10,135 nucleotides of DNA from an uncultured Opitutia bacterium. GTDB lineage: Bacteria; Verrucomicrobiota; Verrucomicrobiia; Opitutales; Opitutaceae. The notes under the pieces are model-generated. The model was given only the letters and a program-made list of their open reading frames with translations. It was not told the DNA's origin and made no database searches. The stretch lies in the NCBI GenBank assembly GCA_937952235.1, contig CALFZM010000145.1:1-10135 (forward strand), read 5' to 3'. Shown here piece after piece: positions 7,388 through 10,135 of the stretch. A program made the position numbers and the translations under genes. The number at the start of each line of letters is the position of its first letter. Positions within the stretch are counted from its first letter, which is position 1.

Positions 7388-7585
7388 GGTCGGTCAGGAG
7401 ACGGGGTTGCGGGGAACGACGAGTCAGCGAAGGAATTCCGTAACTCGCCCGACAAAAATACTTCGTGATTTTCGCGCACCCGGCGGAGAGCCGAAAGCGC
7501 GCCCCGAGCCCCCGGGGCGTTCCGGTTTTCCGAGCCAAGTTCCCCAACTCCAACTCCCCGGAACTCTTTCTCGACCCACGTCCCG

Positions 7586-7648
7586 CCGGTCGTTCGGGGA
7601 ACGGCCGGTTTGCCTCCGTTCCGCGGGCAGGGGCACTTCGTTCCCCTG
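7586..7648 (+). promoter_or_regulatory. cluster of hairpins, two mutually exclusive, upstream of rpsR
   Basis: CCGGTCGTTC (7586-7595) pairs with GAACGGCCGG (7599-7608), with one G.T pair and a three-base loop. The competing arm GGAACGG (7598-7604) pairs with CCGTTCC (7616-7622), so both cannot form at once. CAGGGG (7628-7633) then pairs with CCCCTG (7643-7648). If transcription of rpsR starts upstream of here, this would be a structured leader. If it starts after the TTGACA at 7687, these stems are untranscribed for rpsR and may only reflect high GC content. Confidence 0.3.
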
Positions 7649-7686
7649 GGCGACACCGGGGAGACTTCACCGTGGCAAAATGCGGG

Positions 7687-7715
7687 TTGACACCCCGCCG
7701 CGCTGCGCCACGGTC
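7687..7715 (+). promoter_or_regulatory. rpsR: candidate sigma-70-type promoter of rpsR
   Basis: A perfect -35 hexamer TTGACA lies at 7687-7692. Seventeen bases on, the -10 position (7710-7715) reads ACGGTC, a poor match, so this rests mainly on the -35 box and on position. The implied leader before the ATG at 7734 would be only about 10-15 bases. Confidence 0.3.
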
Positions 7716-7733
7716 TCCCCTCCTTTTCGAGCC

Positions 7734-7928
7734 ATGAGCACCACCGAGACCAAGCAGCAGACTCCCACGCCCGCCGAGATCCCGTTCACGCAGCCGCAGG
7801 CGATGGTCCGCTATGTCACCGACACGGGCAAGATTCTGCCGCGGAAGTACACGGGCCTGTGCGCCAAGCATCAGCGGGCCGTGACGCGCACGATCAAGCA
7901 GTCGCGCAACATGCTGCTCGCCCAGTAA
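7734..7928 (+). CDS. rpsR: small ribosomal subunit protein bS18
   Basis: This 64-residue protein binds the 30S platform beside bS6. The core QAMVRYVTDTGKILPRKYTGLCAKHQRAVTRTIKQSRNM aligns with the family pattern LxxYIxxxGKIxPxRxTGxxAKxQRxxxxAIKRARxxxLLP. The N-terminus (MSTTETKQQTPTPAEIPFT) is unlike the usual basic Arg/Lys/Cys-containing arm. The C-terminus ends LLAQ, without the common tail after LLP, and the usual AIKRAR reads TIKQSR. At 64 residues it is slightly short (about 75 in E. coli). The ATG at 7734 is the only sensible start; a weak GAG lies just before it. In many bacteria rpsR sits with rpsF, ssb and rplI; here it stands alone, divergent from a TonB receptor, and ends in its own strong terminator. 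It may be the sole bS18 or a paralogue. Confidence 0.92.
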   Translation: MSTTETKQQTPTPAEIPFTQPQAMVRYVTDTGKILPRKYTGLCAKHQRAVTRTIKQSRNMLLAQ

Positions 7929-7953
7929 GGCGGTCGCACTCACCACCCTTTCC

Positions 7954-7981
7954 AGGCCGGAGTATTTCCTCCGGCCTTTTT
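7954..7981 (+). terminator. rpsR: Rho-independent terminator of rpsR
   Basis: AGGCCGGAG (7954-7962) pairs perfectly with CTCCGGCCT (7969-7977) around the loop TATTTC, followed by a T-run to 7981. It lies 25 bases after the rpsR stop and ends just six bases before the sua5 ATG, so sua5 must depend on read-through or on a promoter inside or before the hairpin. Confidence 0.9.
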
Positions 7982-7987
7982 CGTGCC

Positions 7988-8983
7988 ATGACGCCCCGGC
8001 CCGCCCGAATCTTCCGCGGCACGCCGCGCAACCTGGAGATGCTCGCGCGCCGTCTGCAGGCGGGAGACGTCGTCGCGGTGCCGACCGAGACGGTCTACGG
8101 CCTGGCCGGCAACGCGCTCGATCCCGCCGCGTGCGCGAAGATCTTTGCCGCGAAAGGACGGCCGGCGGACGACCCGTTGATCGTCCACGTGCATTCCCTG
8201 GCGCAACTGCCGTCCATTTGTCGGCCCCATCCCGCCGCCCTCGCTCTCGCGCAACGATTCTGGCCCGGGCCGCTGACGCTCGTCCTGCCCAAGACCGAGG
8301 CTGTCCCGGGCATCGTGACCGCGGGCCGCGACAGCGTCGCCGTCCGCATGCCGCGCCATCCGCTTTTCCGCCGGCTGCTGCAGCGCTGCGGCCTGCCCCT
8401 CGCCGCGCCGAGCGCCAACCCGTTCGGCTACATCAGCCCCACCACGGCCGACCACGTGCGCGATGGACTCGGGCGTCGCATCGGCTGCATCCTGGACGGC
8501 GGCCCGTGCGCCATCGGCCTCGAGTCCACGATCGTCGACCTGCGGGACCCGCGGCGGCCGGCGGTCCTCCGGCCGGGCGCGATCTCAGCCGCGGCGCTCG
8601 CCCGCGTGCTCGGTCGCCCGGTCGCGACCCCCGTGGCGTCGACCGGCGACGATCAAGGGCCCCAGCTCGCTCCCGGCCTGCTGGCGCGACACTACAGTCC
8701 GCGCACTCCGGTCGTGCTGCACGCCCGGCTCCTCCTCTCCGAGGCCGCCGCTTCCGGTCCGGACCAAGCGTGGGTGTTCCAGCGGCGTCCCCGCGGCCGG
8801 CTGCCGCAGAATGTCCACTGGCTCGATCCCCGTGGAAGCCTTCCCGGCGCCGCCCGCCGGCTGTTCGGCCTGCTGCGCCGGCTCGACGCGCAGCGGCTCA
8901 GGCGCATCCACGTGGAACTGGCCGCGGGCGGGGACCTGGCCGACGCCATCAACGACCGGCTGCGACGCGCGGCGGCGCGCTGA
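7988..8983 (+). CDS. sua5: threonylcarbamoyl-AMP synthase (Sua5/YwlC type)
   Basis: This 331-residue cytoplasmic enzyme makes threonylcarbamoyl-AMP from threonine, bicarbonate and ATP, the first step of t6A37 modification of ANN-decoding tRNAs. The YrdC-type catalytic domain fills residues 1 to about 205, with PTETVYGLAGNA (from 32), KGRPADDPLIVHV (56-68), WPGPLTLVLP, RMPRHP, LAAPSANPFGYISPT (SAN at 142-144), GLESTIVDL and LRPGAI. A linker with APGLLARHYSPRTPV (His235, Tyr236) and a C-terminal Sua5 domain follow, so this is the long Sua5/YwlC form, not the short TsaC. The ATG at 7988 is chosen because family similarity begins within a few residues; codons upstream run through rpsR in another frame. 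No clear Shine-Dalgarno sequence is present, and the rpsR terminator ends six bases upstream. The stop at 8981-8983 directly abuts repeat copy B. Confidence 0.95.
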   Translation: MTPRPARIFRGTPRNLEMLARRLQAGDVVAVPTETVYGLAGNALDPAACAKIFAAKGRPADDPLIVHVHSLAQLPSICRPHPAALALAQRFWPGPLTLVLPKTEAVPGIVTAGRDSVAVRMPRHPLFRRLLQRCGLPLAAPSANPFGYISPTTADHVRDGLGRRIGCILDGGPCAIGLESTIVDLRDPRRPAVLRPGAISAAALARVLGRPVATPVASTGDDQGPQLAPGLLARHYSPRTPVVLHARLLLSEAAASGPDQAWVFQRRPRGRLPQNVHWLDPRGSLPGAARRLFGLLRRLDAQRLRRIHVELAAGGDLADAINDRLRRAAAR

Positions 8984-8994
8984 ACCGGACTTAA

Positions 8995-9140
8995 CCGGAC
9001 TCATGCCGTTGGCCTTCAAATCAGCCGTGAGAACGGCCGCACTGAAGGGTGGAGCAGCTTGTCCTCAAGCTGCTGCGGACCGGTCCCCCGCACGTCAGCC
9101 GCCTGGGGACAGGCGGCTCCACCGCAGCGGCATCATTCCG
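8995..9140 (+). repeat. structured intergenic repeat, copy B (MITE/REP-like)
   Basis: This is the second copy of the element at 3982-4127, 12 differences in 146 aligned bases and no gaps. Its stems are cleaner than in copy A. AGCAGCTTG (9053-9061) pairs perfectly with CAAGCTGCT (9066-9074) around TCCT. AGCCGCCTG (9097-9105) pairs with CAGGCGGCT (9110-9118) around GGGA. GGTGG (9048-9052) pairs with CCACC (9119-9123), and GCCGT (9024-9028) with ACGGC (9033-9037) around GAGA. The terminal arms ATGCCGTTG (9003-9011) and CAGCGGCAT (9125-9133) pair with one G.T, and CCGGA is mirrored at the outer edges. Just before it, AACCGGACTT (8983-8992) and AACCGGACTC (8993-9002) form a tandem repeat that begins in the last base of the sua5 stop. 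It sits between the convergent sua5 and hisC ends. Confidence 0.82.
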
Positions 9141-9213
9141 GCTGGGCCGGAGCGGCGCCGCGCGCGGGGAACGGAATTGCGACACCCGCCAGCAGCGAGG
9201 AGAGAGAGCCAGC

Positions 9214-9227
9214 CCGCCGTTCGGCGG
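9214..9227 (-). terminator. hisC: short hairpin after hisC
   Basis: CCGCC (9214-9218) pairs with GGCGG (9223-9227) around GTTC, immediately beyond the hisC stop (9229-9231). On the minus strand it is followed by GGCTGGCTCTCTCTCC, pyrimidine-rich but without a T-run, so it is a weak terminator candidate. The repeat further on may add structure to the same transcript end. Confidence 0.35.
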
Positions 9228-9228
9228 C

Positions 9229-10135
9229 TCAGGCGGCAGCAGACATCGCGTCGGCCAGTTCCCGCAGGACGCGTTCGTTCTGGGCGGCGGAGCCGACCGT
9301 GACGCGCACCCATTCCGGCAGCCCGTAGGACTTCACCGGCCGGACAATGACGCCGCGCCGCTGGAGCGCCTCGAAAACGCGGGCGCCGTCGCCGACGCGG
9401 ACCAGCATGAAATTGGCGACGCTCGGCACCGTGGGCAGCCCCAGCCGGCGGCAGCCCGCTTCGAGTTGTTCCAGGCCGGCGCGATTCTCCCGGCGGCAGC
9501 GGTCGGCAAACTCGACGTCGTCGAGCGCGGCCACCGCCGCCGCCTGCGCGAGGGCATTGACGTTGAAGGGCTGGCGCACGCGATTGAGCAGCGCGCACAC
9601 CTCGGGAATGCCGTAGCCGAAGCCCACCCGCAGCGAGGCCAGGCCGTAGATCTTGGAGAACGTCCGCAGCCCGACGACCTTCCGGCCCTCCGCGATCAGC
9701 GGCCGCAGGTCCGGCGGGTTCTCGAGATATTCGGCGTACGCCTCGTCGATCACGGCGACGACGTGCCCGGGCAGCGCGCGCACGAAGGCCAGCAGCTCCT
9801 CCGGGGTGTTTGCGGTGCCGGTGGGATTGTTGGGCGTGCACACGCACACCAGTTTTGTCGCCGGCGTGATGGCGCGGGCCATGGCCGGAAGATCGTGGCG
9901 CCAGTCGCGCAGCGGCACTTCCACCGCCTTCGCCCCGAAGAGCAGCGTCACGAGCTTGTAGACCACGAACGCCGGCGTGGCCATGACCACCTCGTCGCCG
10001 GGCCCAAGGAAGACATGGCCGAGCAGCTCGATGATTTCGTTGGACCCGTTGCCGATCGCGAACTGGTCCGGGCCCAGCCGCCAGGCCGCGGCGAGCCTCT
10101 GCCGCAGCTCGTAGCATCCGCCATCCGGATACAAC
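9229..10135 (-). CDS. hisC: histidinol-phosphate aminotransferase (5' partial)
   Basis: This PLP-dependent fold-type I aminotransferase converts imidazole-acetol phosphate and glutamate to histidinol phosphate in histidine synthesis. About 302 residues are visible; the N-terminus lies beyond 10135, since the frame stays open to the edge and the family begins about 50-70 residues before YPDGGCYELRQ. Visible motifs are GNGSNEIIELL (cofactor phosphate region), TPNNPTGTANTPEELL (the PNNPTG motif), VVAVIDEAYAEYLE (Asp/Tyr that contact PLP), TFSKIYGLASLRVGFG (Schiff-base Lys, codon 9652-9654) and VRVTVGSAAQNERVL (the substrate-carboxylate Arg segment). The C-terminus is complete. It converges on sua5, with repeat copy B between them; no other his gene is visible. 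HisC paralogues acting on phenylalanine or other 2-oxo acids exist, so the exact substrate is a strong but not certain call. Confidence 0.92.
   Translation of the reverse strand, partial: LYPDGGCYELRQRLAAAWRLGPDQFAIGNGSNEIIELLGHVFLGPGDEVVMATPAFVVYKLVTLLFGAKAVEVPLRDWRHDLPAMARAITPATKLVCVCTPNNPTGTANTPEELLAFVRALPGHVVAVIDEAYAEYLENPPDLRPLIAEGRKVVGLRTFSKIYGLASLRVGFGYGIPEVCALLNRVRQPFNVNALAQAAAVAALDDVEFADRCRRENRAGLEQLEAGCRRLGLPTVPSVANFMLVRVGDGARVFEALQRRGVIVRPVKSYGLPEWVRVTVGSAAQNERVLRELADAMSAAA

Larger units (their letters stand above)
7388..7733. other. divergent intergenic region between the TonB receptor and rpsR
   Basis: These 346 bases hold no convincing gene. There is an AT-rich island at about 7447-7473 (ACAAAAATACTTCGTGATTT), the likeliest place for the receptor promoter on the minus strand, but I cannot identify matched -35/-10 boxes there. 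A hairpin CGCCCCG/CGGGGCG lies at 7500-7519. Further stems lie at 7586-7648 and a -35-like TTGACA lies at 7687, both listed separately. Confidence 0.6.

Noticed and set aside
3973..9140. CRISPR-like array
   Set aside because: Only two repeat units exist, 5 kb apart, much longer than CRISPR repeats and without spacers or cas genes.
9095..10117. 340-codon alternative frame on the minus strand over hisC
   Set aside because: The other minus-strand frame carries the PLP lysine segment and PNNPTG motif; this one is Arg/Ala-rich and featureless.

Overview
The window is GC-rich (roughly two thirds G+C by eye) bacterial chromosome with ordinary gene density. A large TonB-dependent receptor with STN and carboxypeptidase-like N-terminal domains, an exported Ig-like/VWA protein and short intergenic structured repeats point to a Gram-negative bacterium. 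The overall style fits Verrucomicrobiota, perhaps Opitutaceae, but this assignment is an inference from protein style and not from a marker gene comparison.

Layout. (1) 2-520 (+): C-terminal part of a thioredoxin-fold protein without the CxxC pair, cut by the window edge. (2) 591-1868 (+): exported PQQ-dependent sugar dehydrogenase-like beta-propeller. (3) 1869-1965: convergent gap with a nested inverted repeat, probably a two-way terminator. (4) 1966-3900 (-): exported protein with two Ig-like domains and a VWA domain. (5) 3901-4129: intergenic, with a 24-bp near-palindrome and copy A of a 146-bp structured repeat. (6) 4130-7387 (-): TonB-dependent receptor, which may be read ahead of the VWA gene. 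(7) 7388-7733: divergent gap with several hairpins and a perfect -35 hexamer. (8) 7734-7928 (+): short bS18 (rpsR) followed by a strong intrinsic terminator. (9) 7988-8983 (+): Sua5-type threonylcarbamoyl-AMP synthase. (10) 8984-9228: copy B of the repeat. (11) 9229-10135 (-): hisC, with its 5' end outside the window.

The genes do not form one pathway. rpsR and sua5 both serve translation, as a ribosomal protein and in tRNA t6A synthesis. The receptor and VWA genes are co-directional surface/envelope genes and may be functionally linked. hisC is histidine biosynthesis. The propeller enzyme and thioredoxin-like protein are probably periplasmic.

The most notable non-gene signal is the pair of intergenic repeats at 3982-4127 and 8995-9140. 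They align without gaps over 146 bases with 12 differences. They carry terminal inverted repeats and two internal 9-bp hairpins inside a further stem. Most of the substitutions fall outside the stems. Each copy sits directly against the stop codon of a gene, and copy A is bracketed by a 9-bp direct repeat that looks like a target-site duplication. I see no CRISPR array, phage, transposase, tRNA or rRNA, and nothing I would call a new defence or biosynthetic system.
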